DNA from: Novosphingobium hassiacum
GTDB taxonomy: Bacteria > Pseudomonadota > Alphaproteobacteria > Sphingomonadales > Sphingomonadaceae
Assembly: GCF_014196055.1 (NCBI RefSeq)
Contig: NZ_JACICY010000004.1
Coordinates: 1-62,054 of the forward strand
Length of the DNA stretch: 62,054 bases
Reading direction: 5' to 3'
Shown here: piece after piece, positions 27,521 through 37,359 of the stretch
Layout of the letters: every line of letters begins with the position of its first letter
How positions within the stretch are numbered: position 1 is the stretch's first letter
Position numbers and translations under genes: made by a program
Notes under the pieces: generated by a model
Seen by the model: only the letters and a program-made list of their open reading frames with translations
Database searches by the model: none
Told to the model about the DNA's origin: nothing

Positions 27521-30500
27521 ATGACCATCGATCTGTCGACTTATGTACGTGTCGGTCGCTACGACCTTCCCGAACCCACGCGCAGCGCGCACCCGGTGAA
27601 CAGTTTGTTGGCGCAGGAAGCTTCGGGCGTCGCGTTCAACTGGGACACCGGCACGTTGTTCATCATCGGCGATGGCGGCCAGTCGGTCACCGAAGTAACC
27701 CTGACCGGCCAGTTCGTCAGCACGATGACGCTGGCACTCGGAAGCAGCCCGCAAGGCACCGAATTCTATGATCCGGAAGGCATCGCCTACATCGGCAACG
27801 GCCAGTTCGTCATGACCGAAGAGCGCGATCGGCAGGCAGTCCTGTTCACGTATCAAGCGGGCACCACGCTGGGTCGTGCCGACACCAAGACGGTCGATCT
27901 CGGCACGTTCTCGCCCAACCTCGGGCTCGAGGGCCTGAGCTACGATCCGCTCACCGGCGGCTTCATCTTCGCCAAGGAAAAGCAGCCGATCGGCATTTTC
28001 CAGACGACGATCGATTTCAACGCGGGCACGGCCAGCAACGGCTCGCCGACGACGGAGAATTCGATCGACCTGTTCGATACTTCGCTGCTCGGACTGACTG
28101 ACGTCGCCGACGTCTTCGCGCTGTCGAACATCGCGTCGCTCACCGGGACTGCCGAGGCTAGCAACCTGCTGATCCTCAGCCAGGAATCGGGCAAGATCGT
28201 CGAAGTCGACCGTTCAGGCACCGTCCTCAGCACGCTCACGCTCCAGTCCGATCCGGGCAACCCGCTGAACATCGCAGCCCAGGGTCATGAAGGCATCTCC
28301 ATGGGTCCTGATGGCACGATCTACGTTGTCAGCGAAAACGGTGGCGGCGATGCCGACCACCCGCAACTGTGGGTCTACAAGCCCTCGAACGGCATCAACG
28401 CCGCTCCGACCGACATCAGCCTGGTTAACCAGACGAACGCTCTGCTCGAAAACACCAGCACCGCAACGCGCGTGAAGGTTGCGGACGTGCAGGTAACTGA
28501 CGATGGGCTTGGCACCAATGCGCTGAGCGTCAGCGGTGCGGACGCAGCCTTCTTCGAAGTCGACAGCACCGGCCTGTACGTGAAGGCCGGGACGACGATC
28601 GATTATGAAACCAAGACCAGCTACAACGTCACGGTCAACGTCGACGATACCACGCTGGGCGCCACGCCCGATGCGAGCACGGCCTTCACGCTCGATGTGA
28701 CCGACATCGTCAATGAGACCGCGCTGCCGACCGTCTACATATCGGAGGTCGCCCCTTGGTCGAGCGGCAACAGCCCGATCGGTGCCGACTGGTTCGAAGT
28801 CACCAACGGCGGCACCACCGCTCTCACCATCACCGGCTGGAAGGTCGACGACAACTCGAACAGCTTTGCCAGCGCGATCACGCTCAACGGCATCACCAGC
28901 ATCGCGCCGGGTGAATCCGTGATCTTCATGGAAGCGAGTTCGCCCACCACAGCGGTTGCTGCATTCAAGAACACGTGGTTCGGCGCTAATGCACCCGCCG
29001 GACTGCAGATCGGCACTTACACCGGGTCGGGCATTGGCCTGAGCACCGGCGGTGATGCGGTCAACCTTTACAATGCATCGGGCGTTCTTCAGGCAAACGT
29101 CGTGTTCGGCTCCTCGCCAACGGGTCCTTACACCACGTTCGACAACTCAGCCGGGCTCAACAACGCCACGATCAGCACCGCCAGCGCCAACGGCGTCAAG
29201 GGTGCGTTCAAGGCGGTCAACGATCAGGCCGAAATCGGCTCGCCCGGTACGGTCGCCGAATTTGCGCCGGTGATCAGCTCGGACGGTGCGGGATCGACCG
29301 CGCTGATCCAGATCAACGAAAACACCACGGCGGTCACCACCGTCACCGCGACGGACAAGAACTTCGGCGACGTTGTCTCCTTCGCGATAACTGGCGGAGC
29401 CGACGCGGCCAAGTTTGCGATCGACAGCGCTACCGGCGCACTCAGCTTCATCGCCGCTCCGAACTTCGAATTGCCGAACGACGCCGGACAGAACAACTTC
29501 TACGACGTTGTCGTGACCGCCAGCGATGGCAGCCTGAGCGACGCGCAGGCGATCCAGGTCAAGGTCAACAACGTCAGCGATACCGCTCCGTTCATCACCT
29601 CGAACGGCGCTGGTGCAACCGCTGCGGTCACCGTCGCTGAAAACGTCGGCGCCGTCACCGCCGTAACCGCAAGCGACGATCTGGGAGATGTACTGGCATA
29701 CAGCATTTCCGGTGGCGCCGACGCGGTGAAGTTCACCATCGACAGTGCAACCGGAGCGCTCTCGTTCGTCAACGCGCCAAACTTCGAACGGCCTGCCGAT
29801 GCAGGTGGTGACAACGTCTATGACGTCGAAGTTGCGGTCAGCGACGGCACTTACTCAGACAGTCAGGCGATCGCTGTCACTGTGGGCGACACTGCCGACA
29901 CGACCTCGAGCCAGACGCCTTACCTCTTGCCCGTAGCAGGCAACGTGACGGTTCAGGCGATCCTGACGACCGGCGATACGGTCAGCAAGGTTGGCGGCGG
30001 CACGTACCGCATGGCTGGCATCCCAGACGGTCTGGGCATGTTCGACAATGGCGACGGCACGGTCACTGTGCTGATGAACCAGGAAATCGGCGCGTCCGGT
30101 GGCGCTCCGCTCGGTGTGGTTCGTGCGCATGGTGCCGCAGGCGCCTTCGTCACGCAGTTGGTCATCGACAAGGCGACATTGGGCGTGATCTCGGGCGAGG
30201 ACGCAATCAAGACGGTGAAGCTGTTCGACGACGCGACCGGGACCTTCGTCACCGCATCGAACTATGCGATCAACCGCCTGTGTTCGGCCGATCTTGCCGA
30301 CGCCTCGGCCTACTACTGGGTCGATCCTGAGACCAGCATCGCCTATGGCACCGAAAGCCGAATCTTCATGACTGGCGAGGAAAGCGGAACCGAAGGCAAG
30401 CAGTTCGCCGTGTTCGTGACCGGCGCCGAAGCCGGCACTGCCTACGAATTCGCCGATAGCGGTCTGTTCTCGTGGGAGAACAACCTCGCCAGCCCGTTCG

Positions 30501-31588
30501 CACAAAAGAAGACGATCACCATCGGCCAGGACGATGGTCAGAACGGCCAGGTCTATGTCTACGTCGGCGAGAAGCAGGCAACCGGCAGCGAGTTCGAGAA
30601 GGCTGGCCTCGAAGGCGGCCACCTGTTCGGCATCAAGGTGAACAACCTGATCAACGCGATTGCGGCCAACAGCAACGAAACAGACGGCACCGCAGCATCG
30701 GGCCGCTTCACGCTTAGCGACCAAGGCGAAGTCGGCGCGCTAACCGGCGCGCAGCTCGATGCACAGAGCGAAGCCGCAGGCGTGACCAGCTTCCAACGTC
30801 CGGAAGATGGCAGCTGGGATCCGACCAACCCGAACGTCTATTGGTTCGTCACCACGGCCAGCATCACCGGCCAGTCACGCCTTTACAAGATGACGTTCGA
30901 CGACATCACCAACCCCGAACAGGGTGGTACGATCGAAGCCGTACTCGACAGCAACCAGCTGCCGGTCAACGACATCGTCGGTCCGCGCATGATGGATAAC
31001 ATGACCGTCACCGCGGACGGCAAGATCCTTATCCAGGAAGATGTCGGCAACAACGCCTTCCTCGGCCGTGTGCTCGAATACGATCCGGTCACCGATCGGC
31101 TTACCGTTCTGGCCAAGCACGATCCTTCACGCTTCGTCACCGGTGGGGCTAACTTCCTCACGCAGGACGAGGAATCCTCCGGCGTAATCGACGTTACCAG
31201 CACATTCGGCGATGCGACTCACAAGGCCTACCTGCTCGATACGCAGGTCCACAAATTCGTTGGCGGCGAACTGGTCGAAGGCGGCCAGCTCCAGTTGGTC
31301 AAGGTCGCACTTAACGCACCTGTCATTGCGGGCGGCGATAGCGCGGCGGTCTCCGTCGCGGAGAACACCACGACAGTTGCCACCGTCACCGCGACCGATG
31401 ATGTGATGGATACCGTCAGCTACAGCATCACTGGAGGTGCCGACGCGGCGCTCTTCAGCATCAACGCTGCGACCGGCGCACTGTCGTTCGTCACAGGTCC
31501 CAACTTCGAATCCACGCCGCCAACCAGTGCACACCCTATACGGTCTCCGCTCACCTGCTCTACGAGAATTCGGATCCGTTTCGCCTGA
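27521..31588 (+). pseudogene. Modular type I-secreted surface protein (SdiA-reg/cadherin/LTD/PhoX-like), C-terminally truncated
   Basis: 1355 codons are read. Domain order is: SdiA-regulated-like beta-propeller (~15-290), cadherin-like repeat (~300-395), lamin-tail domain (~405-515; VYISEVAPWSS), two cadherin-like repeats (~595-690 and ~700-790; both with SATGALSF-A-PNFE), a DUF839/PhoX-like propeller (~800-1255; IPDGLGMFDNGDGTV) and a fourth cadherin repeat from ~1270. That repeat is cut after GPNFE (near 31508). The last ~26 residues are out-of-frame sequence of a DUF1446 gene. The expected end of the repeat and the C-terminal secretion signal/RTX repeats are missing. There is no N-terminal signal peptide, as expected for type I cargo, and the gene is divergent from a complete type I operon. 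Confidence 0.75.
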
Positions 31589-32181
31589 CCGAACCTGGCG
31601 TCGTCCTCGACGCACGTGACGCCCAATATGCCGCGATCGACGCCCGCACGGTGCGGGTCACGGGCTCTCGCATCGAGGAGAGACCCTATACCGTCAAACT
31701 CGAAGGTTCAGGCGCAACCGGATACCGGACGATGGTTTTCAGCGCGATCGCCGACCCCAAACTGCTCGCGCGCTTCGATGAATGGCTCGGCAATCTCAGT
31801 GCCTTCTTGCGCTTGGGAATATCCAGTGTTCTCGGCATCGGCAAAGATGAGTACACGCTTGAGTTTCGGCCCTATGGCCAAGGTGTTCTCATTCCTCCAT
31901 CGCCCGCCGCGCCGCCGCACGAGGTTGGCCTCATGACCCTGGTTTCGGCGGCGACACAAGAAGTCGCGACCGACATTGCGCGCTATTGCAATCCGGTGTT
32001 GCTCCATTTTCCCCTTAATGCTGATGATCCGCTGCCAAGTTTCGCCTTTCCCTTTTCGCCGGCAGAGGTGGAGCTGGGCCGCCAGTATGAGTTCAAGCTC
32101 AACCACGTTGTGCATCTCGACCGACCCGACCAGCTATCGCGATTGGTGATCGAAACGACAGGGGAAGCGGCACGTGGCTAA
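31510..32181 (+). pseudogene. C-terminal half of an AtuA/DUF1446 family protein
   Basis: Read in frame with codon start 31501, this region gives CTPYTVSAHLLYENSDPF and TEPGVVLDARDAQYAAI, then VRVTGSRIEERPYTVKLEG and FPFSPAEVELGRQYEF. These match the second half of DUF1446 (acyclic terpene utilisation AtuA-like) proteins. The first ~350 residues are absent; the sequence joins directly to the secreted-protein gene in another frame, so one deletion removed the end of one gene and the start of the other. The open frame from ATG 31651 could still make a 176-residue fragment. It overlaps the DUF4387 start by 8 bases, so the ancestral order was atuA-like, DUF4387, citMHS. Confidence 0.8.
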
Positions 32182-32491
32182 GCTTGGCGAAATTGCGAGA
32201 TACGTCCGCTCGAAAAATGCCGGACCCTTTTGGGTTACGATCGATATTTTTTGCCCCGATCCCGAGAGTTTCCAGCGTATCTCTGAGGCGCCCGAACTGA
32301 CGGCGCGAGCGATCGCCGCCCTTTACGGCATCTCGGAAAATGGCATCCACCGGTTCCGCGTGCCATCGCTGCATGTGCTCAAGATAAGCTTTCCGCGCCC
32401 GACCGCTCAAGGGTCACCAGGTGATGCGGATTCGCATGCAGGCCAATTGTTCGTACCCTTGCTCTCCGTCGAGATCGATCAGAAGTCATGA
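32174..32491 (+). CDS. DUF4387 domain protein
   Basis: The 105-residue protein opens with LGEIARYVRSKNAGPFWVTI, then CPDPESFQRI and ALYGI, followed by FPRPTAQGSPGDADSHAGQL. This is the complete DUF4387 pattern. The family regularly sits next to DUF1446/AtuA genes and probably works with them on an acyl-CoA or carboxylic-acid substrate, but its biochemistry is not established. It overlaps the upstream fragment by 8 bases and the downstream transporter by an ATGA, so it belongs to the same transcription unit. With its upstream partner destroyed it may be non-functional. Confidence 0.85.
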   Translation: MAKLGEIARYVRSKNAGPFWVTIDIFCPDPESFQRISEAPELTARAIAALYGISENGIHRFRVPSLHVLKISFPRPTAQGSPGDADSHAGQLFVPLLSVEIDQKS

Positions 32492-33819
32492 ACATGTCGC
32501 CAGCAGTTCTCGGCTTTGCGATGGTCATCGTATTCATGGTCCTGGTCATGACGCGGCGGATGACGGCGGTTCCGGCGCTGGTCTTCGTCCCGCTGGTCTT
32601 CTCCATTCTGTCGGGGCACGGGCTCGAAACCGGATCGATGATGATGGAGGGTGTCTCTCAGGTCTCGACGACCGCGGTGATGCTGATTTTCGCCATCCTG
32701 TATTTCGGAATCATGATCGACGCCGGCCTTTTCCAGCCGCTCGTCAATCGCATCATTGCGTGGGTCGGCAACGATCCCGCCCGCGCGACGGTTGGCCATG
32801 CCACGCTGGCCAGCGCCGTAGGGCTCGATGGCGATGGCACGACAACGGCTCTGGTGGGCGTGTCGTCGATGCTGCCCGTCTACAAGCGTCTCGGCATCGA
32901 CGTCATGATATTTGCCGTGATCGGCAGCATGTCCTTTATCATCATGAATATGAGCCCTTGGGGTGGACCTGCGGCGCGCGTCGCTGCGTCACTGCACGTC
33001 GACCCTTCAGTTCTCTTCGTACCGATGCTGCCCGTTGCTGTGACGGGGCTAGGCTTCGTCTTCCTGCTCGCCTGGTGGTTCGGTCGCCGCGAGCGCGCGC
33101 GGATCGGTCCGATCGATTCCACAACGTTGGTAGTTGGCGACGAAACCCTCGATGCCAAACGCATCGCTGAGATTTTTCAAGCCGATCCGGCCGCCCTGCG
33201 CCCCCGGCTGATCTGGTTCAATCTAGCTCTGACACTGGTCCTGATGGTCATGGTGGTGGGCCGCTTCGCCCCGATTCCGATCGTGTTCATGGGCGGGCTC
33301 GCCGCTGCACTGGTTTTCAATTACCCCAAGCTTGCCGACCAGCGCGCCCGGCTGACCGCGCACTCCGGCAATGCCCTGAGCGTGGGCATAATGGTGCTGG
33401 CTGCTGGTGCATTTACCGGCGTGATGGCCGGCACGGGAATGATTGACGGCATGGCCAAATCAATCATCTATATCCTTCCGCCCGCTGTGGGTCCCTATCT
33501 TGCAGTCATTACCGCGCTGCTCTCGATCCCGATGAACTTCTTCCTGTCGAGTGATGCATTCTATTTTGGCGTTGTGCCCGTTCTGGCCGAAACGGCTGGC
33601 CACTATGGCATCTCACCCGAGGAAATCGGTCGCGCCTCCTTGCTTGGTCAGCCCGTCCATTCGCTGAGCCCGCTGGTGGCCGCCGTATACCTCAAATGCG
33701 CTTTGTTGGGGATCGAGCTCGGGGATCTGCAACGCTTCGCATGGAAATATGCGCTGCTGCTTTGTTTCATTCTAATTGCGGCAGCCTTGGTTTTCGGGGT
33801 CATTCCGCTGGCGGCGTAA
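32488..33819 (+). CDS. CitMHS-family citrate/carboxylate:H+ transporter
   Basis: The 443-residue inner-membrane protein has 11-12 predicted helices. Its sequence fits CitMHS carriers, which import metal-citrate complexes with protons: VSTTAVMLIFAILYFGIMID, then GLDGDGTTTALVGV and MNMSPWGGPAARVA, and the C-terminal IPMNFFLSSDAFYFGVVPVL with GQPVHSLSPLVAAVYL. It is translationally coupled to DUF4387, so the substrate is probably the di- or tricarboxylate metabolised by the AtuA-like/DUF4387 pair rather than necessarily citrate. Confidence 0.9.
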   Translation: MNMSPAVLGFAMVIVFMVLVMTRRMTAVPALVFVPLVFSILSGHGLETGSMMMEGVSQVSTTAVMLIFAILYFGIMIDAGLFQPLVNRIIAWVGNDPARATVGHATLASAVGLDGDGTTTALVGVSSMLPVYKRLGIDVMIFAVIGSMSFIIMNMSPWGGPAARVAASLHVDPSVLFVPMLPVAVTGLGFVFLLAWWFGRRERARIGPIDSTTLVVGDETLDAKRIAEIFQADPAALRPRLIWFNLALTLVLMVMVVGRFAPIPIVFMGGLAAALVFNYPKLADQRARLTAHSGNALSVGIMVLAAGAFTGVMAGTGMIDGMAKSIIYILPPAVGPYLAVITALLSIPMNFFLSSDAFYFGVVPVLAETAGHYGISPEEIGRASLLGQPVHSLSPLVAAVYLKCALLGIELGDLQRFAWKYALLLCFILIAAALVFGVIPLAA

Positions 33820-33928
33820 GCTGTCCATAGATGATCGACGCGATGATTTCATCGAGCGCCACTCCGAAGACTGATCGCTCAATAGTCGGCTGAGCTGGAA
33901 TGGTAACATGACGGGCGATCGGGGCCAT
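33800..33928 (-). pseudogene. Possible N-terminal remnant of a GntR-type regulator
   Basis: A 42-codon frame from ATG 33928 reads MAPIARHVTIPAQPTIER and then VALDEIIASIIYGQLTPPAE before a TGA. The last part resembles the start of GntR winged-helix proteins (a helix ending in I-x-G-x-L-x-P). It stops inside the 3' end of the convergent citMHS gene, so it would be a truncated remnant. The match is short and the call is tentative. Confidence 0.25.
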
Positions 33929-34222
33929 CGCAACCTACGTCTGCTTCGGCAGTTTTCAGGACGGAAGCGGCCAGTCCGCCGCATGCCATCGTTTAACTGC
34001 TGTTGGTGACCAGGCAAGCATCCATTGGCAAGCCAAGCTTGATCAGCCAACGGCGGGTTTCGAAGATCAGCCGCAGAGGCGCAAATGTCGGCTTTCAAGG
34101 CGCCTGCTGCCAAAGGACAAGCGCCCGATTGAAGCAAACAACCGCTTAATGGATGCGCGTACCCGGGGGCGTTCTAAGCGACTGGCTCGCTACGACCTTG
34201 CCGTTCTGCATCTGTCGTCGAC
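33929..34222. other. Intergenic region with no recognised feature
   Basis: About 290 bases between the possible GntR remnant and the LOV-EAL gene stop. Frames here are broken and show no family resemblance. Confidence 0.4.
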
Positions 34223-36103
34223 TTAAGTGCCGTCCCCGTCGATCATCGTAAGAAATCGTCTTGCGCCCCATCCTTCTTGCATGGTCGGCTCCCGGTCTAA
34301 AAAGCCCTGAAACGCGGTCGCGTCCATGGGCCGTGCGAAAAGATAGCCTTGGCCCACCGAACATCCGAGCGCGCGCATGATATCGCGTTCGGCCCCGGTC
34401 TCGATTCCTTCGGCGACGACACGGATGCCCAGAGCCGCGCCAAGCTTGACGATGCTCTCGACGATAACCCGCTTGGCTGCACTATGCGCGAGGTCATGCA
34501 CGAAGCTGCGATCGATCTTGATTTCGCTGATCGGAAAGTTCTCCAGATAGCGCAAGTTTGAAAAGCCAGTGCCGAAGTCGTCGATGGATATCTCGACGCC
34601 AAGACTCCGCAGCTTCCCGAACGCGCGGCGGATTTCCTCGGGTTCGGGAACCATCAGACTTTCGGTAAGCTCCAGCGTCAACCATTCCGCCCGGCAGCCT
34701 GTCTCGCCCAGCACTTGCTCGACCAGAGCCACCATGTCGCGCCGGGTGAATTCAATCACCGATACGTTGAACGCAAAACGGATCGGCGTGCCGCGGACCC
34801 GGTTGACCTGCGCCGCGTACGCCGCGAGCGTGCGCAGTCCCCACGCGCCGATCTCGAGAATTGTGCCCGTTTCTTCAGCAACAGGAATGAAGCGGGTCGG
34901 GGACTGGAGGCCGAACGCCCCGTGGTTCCATCGCAACAGTGCCTCGGCCCCGACAACGTCGCCCGACGCCAGATCTATTTGAGGCTGATAGTGAAACAGC
35001 AGCTCCTGATTTGAAACAGCGGTCTGCAGATCGCTTGCGAGCCGTATTCGGTTGTGCGCGTCGCGCTCGTCCGCCGCGGCATAGGGCTGCGGAGGATGTC
35101 CTGGCATCGCCTTGGATCGTTGCAATGCTGCACCCGCCTGCCGAACAAGCTGGAGGGGGTCCGTACCCGTAAAGCCGATGGAATAGCCGACTGCGAACTG
35201 CGCCCCAAGTGATGCGCCGGGCAAAAGGAAGCGTGGCTGGAGCAACCCCAAGACATCGTCGACGAGGACCGCAGCTTTGCCGGCACTGTCGAGTTCGAAG
35301 GCAAGCGCGAAACTGTTCGTCCCCACACGCGACGTTGCAACCGCCGGTAACGTCGCGAGGCGCGCGGCCACCGAACGCAGCAGCGCGTCGCCAACATTAT
35401 AGCCGAACCCATTGTTGACGTCATGAAACCGCAGAATATCGAGCTTGACCACCAGAATGGCGGAGCTGCTGGACTCGAGGATTGATCCCAACCTGTCGAG
35501 CAAGCCGTAACGATCGAGCAGGCCGGTCAGGCGATCTATTCCGGATGCGTGCGTCACGTCGCGGATTACCCCAACGAAATGCGTGACCGCACCACTGTAG
35601 TCGCGATACGGTGTCAGGCGCAGCGCGTTGCGGAACATCGTTCCATCGCGCCGATAGTTGCGAAGCGTGACGGAACAGGCACGACCTTCGGCCAAAGCAG
35701 ACCTCATTTCCCTGATTTCGGGCTGCAGTCTGTCACTGCCTTGCAAGTAGCGGCAGTTCTTGCCGATCACTTCCGATGCGGCATAGCCGGTAATTGCCTC
35801 GAACGCGGGGTTTACGTGCACTATCGGATGTCCGCGCAGGCGCATGTCTGCGACCAGCACGGCGTCGCTGATATTGTCGAACGCCAGCAGAGATGCAGCG
35901 ACGGGTGCAGCAAGTTCGTCCGACCGCTTGGTCAGACGGAGCCACCGCAACACGGAGAACAGGAAAGGACGGTGTGCGATGTCCCGGCTTTCATCTGTTT
36001 CACCCATCATGGCGCGGATGTGCCCCCGGTGGGGAGAAACATCCTTTAATCGCCGAGTCTGTGTTTGCTGCTCCACGCGTGGCGGGATCAAGTCGCATGT
36101 CAT
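34223..36103 (-). CDS. LOV-GGDEF(degenerate)-EAL protein, putative blue-light-regulated c-di-GMP phosphodiesterase
   Basis: The product is 626 residues (a shorter start at ATG 36010 is possible). Residues ~70-185 form a LOV-type PAS domain: VNPAFEAITGYA, then GKNCRYLQG with the flavin-adduct Cys117, NYRRDGTMF and THFVGVIRDVT. The GGDEF domain (~188-335) has GTNSF (261-265) in place of GGDEF and lacks cyclase residues. The EAL domain (~355-605) keeps EAL (387-389), LELTES, IDDFGTGFS, KIDRSFV, VVAEGIET and QGYLFARP, so phosphodiesterase activity is expected. There are no membrane helices. It is monocistronic and has 61 bases to the next gene on the same strand. Confidence 0.9.
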   Translation of the reverse strand: MTCDLIPPRVEQQTQTRRLKDVSPHRGHIRAMMGETDESRDIAHRPFLFSVLRWLRLTKRSDELAAPVAASLLAFDNISDAVLVADMRLRGHPIVHVNPAFEAITGYAASEVIGKNCRYLQGSDRLQPEIREMRSALAEGRACSVTLRNYRRDGTMFRNALRLTPYRDYSGAVTHFVGVIRDVTHASGIDRLTGLLDRYGLLDRLGSILESSSSAILVVKLDILRFHDVNNGFGYNVGDALLRSVAARLATLPAVATSRVGTNSFALAFELDSAGKAAVLVDDVLGLLQPRFLLPGASLGAQFAVGYSIGFTGTDPLQLVRQAGAALQRSKAMPGHPPQPYAAADERDAHNRIRLASDLQTAVSNQELLFHYQPQIDLASGDVVGAEALLRWNHGAFGLQSPTRFIPVAEETGTILEIGAWGLRTLAAYAAQVNRVRGTPIRFAFNVSVIEFTRRDMVALVEQVLGETGCRAEWLTLELTESLMVPEPEEIRRAFGKLRSLGVEISIDDFGTGFSNLRYLENFPISEIKIDRSFVHDLAHSAAKRVIVESIVKLGAALGIRVVAEGIETGAERDIMRALGCSVGQGYLFARPMDATAFQGFLDREPTMQEGWGARRFLTMIDGDGT

Positions 36104-36164
36104 CGCCTCCAGTCCTGACGATGCGTTTCTGGTGCCAGCACTTCAATAATTGCGGGGTGGCGAT

Positions 36165-37232
36165 TCAGGACAAATCAGCGGCACTTTCGTCGTCGGCCGC
36201 AGCTCCGGAGCCCGCAGTCTGGAAGCGCAATCGATATTGCAGCGGCGTGACGCCGATCCTGCGCAAGAACGCCCGCCTGAGCGTTGTCGTCGATCCGAAG
36301 CCTGCGGCATAGGCAATGGCCTTGATGGGCGCTGCGCTTTCTTCCAGTAGGCGTCGGGCGATATCGATCCGGGTCAGTTCGACATAGGCCGCCGGGCTAA
36401 CACCCAGTTCGGCGCGAAATAGCCGGGCGAGATGGCGCGGACTGACCCTGGCAACTTCGGCAAGCGCCTCTAGTCCCAAATCGGAGCGCGGGTGTTCAAG
36501 GATATGCAGCCTGATCCTGTCAATCGGACTGGTGGCAGTGGTCTGCGCTGTCAACGCCGCACTGAACTGCGATTGGCCACCGGGACGCTTCAAAAAGACC
36601 ACGAGACGGCGCGCAACCCACAAGGCGAGTGCACGGCCATGATCTTCTTCGATCAACGCAAAGGCAAGATCGATCGCTGCAGACACCCCGGCCGAGCAGA
36701 ACACCGGCCCATCCCGCACGAAGATCCGGTCAAGTTCGACCCGCAGGTCGGGAAAGTCGGCGGCAAGAAGGCCAGCATACTCCCAATGGGTCGTGACACG
36801 ACGTCCCGCCAGTAACCCGGCATGCGCAAGCAGGAAAGCCCCGGTGCAGGTGGAGCCGTAGCGTCGCGAATTCCCGGCTTGTTCCTGCAGCCACTGCGTG
36901 ACCGCATCGCTTGGGCGCGGCGGTATGCCGTACGGTCCGGCAACGATCAGCGTGTCGCAGGGCTGGACTGCTTCATGAATGCCGGCGTCGGGGAGATATC
37001 TCACTCCGGACGCACTCGCCGCCGCAGCACCTTGTTCAGTCACAAGCTGGATACGATAGGGTCGGCCGGATGCCATCCTGCAGTTCGCCTCGAAAAGCGC
37101 GTCGCGGATACCTGCTATTTCAAGCAGATGTACGTTTTCTGGGGCAAAGATTGTGATGAGCACGGCGTCGACTCCGCTCGGCGACAACGCGATGCCGCCT
37201 ACCTGACAAGGCCTACGCTCCTCGGCCTCCAA
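36165..37232 (-). CDS. GlxA-type AraC family transcriptional regulator (DJ-1/PfpI + AraC HTH)
   Basis: The 355-residue protein has an N-terminal DJ-1/PfpI-like amidotransferase fold (~25-200). Its nucleophile-elbow region is YGSTCTGAFLLAHAG, with Cys present, and TTHWEYAGLL follows. The C-terminal AraC DNA-binding domain (~240-345) contains two helix-turn-helices (LEALAEVARVSPRHLARLF and IKAIAYAAGFGSTTTLRRAF). This layout is that of GlxA/FtrA/CdhR regulators of amine or amino-acid catabolism. Effector and targets are unknown; no catabolic gene is adjacent. Confidence 0.9.
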   Translation of the reverse strand: MEAEERRPCQVGGIALSPSGVDAVLITIFAPENVHLLEIAGIRDALFEANCRMASGRPYRIQLVTEQGAAAASASGVRYLPDAGIHEAVQPCDTLIVAGPYGIPPRPSDAVTQWLQEQAGNSRRYGSTCTGAFLLAHAGLLAGRRVTTHWEYAGLLAADFPDLRVELDRIFVRDGPVFCSAGVSAAIDLAFALIEEDHGRALALWVARRLVVFLKRPGGQSQFSAALTAQTTATSPIDRIRLHILEHPRSDLGLEALAEVARVSPRHLARLFRAELGVSPAAYVELTRIDIARRLLEESAAPIKAIAYAAGFGSTTTLRRAFLRRIGVTPLQYRLRFQTAGSGAAADDESAADLS

Positions 37233-37359
37233 CGCCTAGAAGCTAGGCGGGATTGTGTGCAGGGCGCACGGCACAATGTTTCCGGCAGTGATCCGACCAA
37301 GACACACAGGATTACATCGCGTTCTCTGGTCGACCAATCTTGGTCGCAGGAGAATTATC

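Noticed and set aside
29855..30724. 289-codon open frame on the - strand within the large secreted-protein gene
   Set aside because: It is antisense to the PhoX-like domain, and its composition and lack of a start site mark it as a shadow.
34223..36103. Active diguanylate cyclase activity for the LOV protein
   Set aside because: The GGDEF motif reads GTNSF, lacking the catalytic acidic residues.
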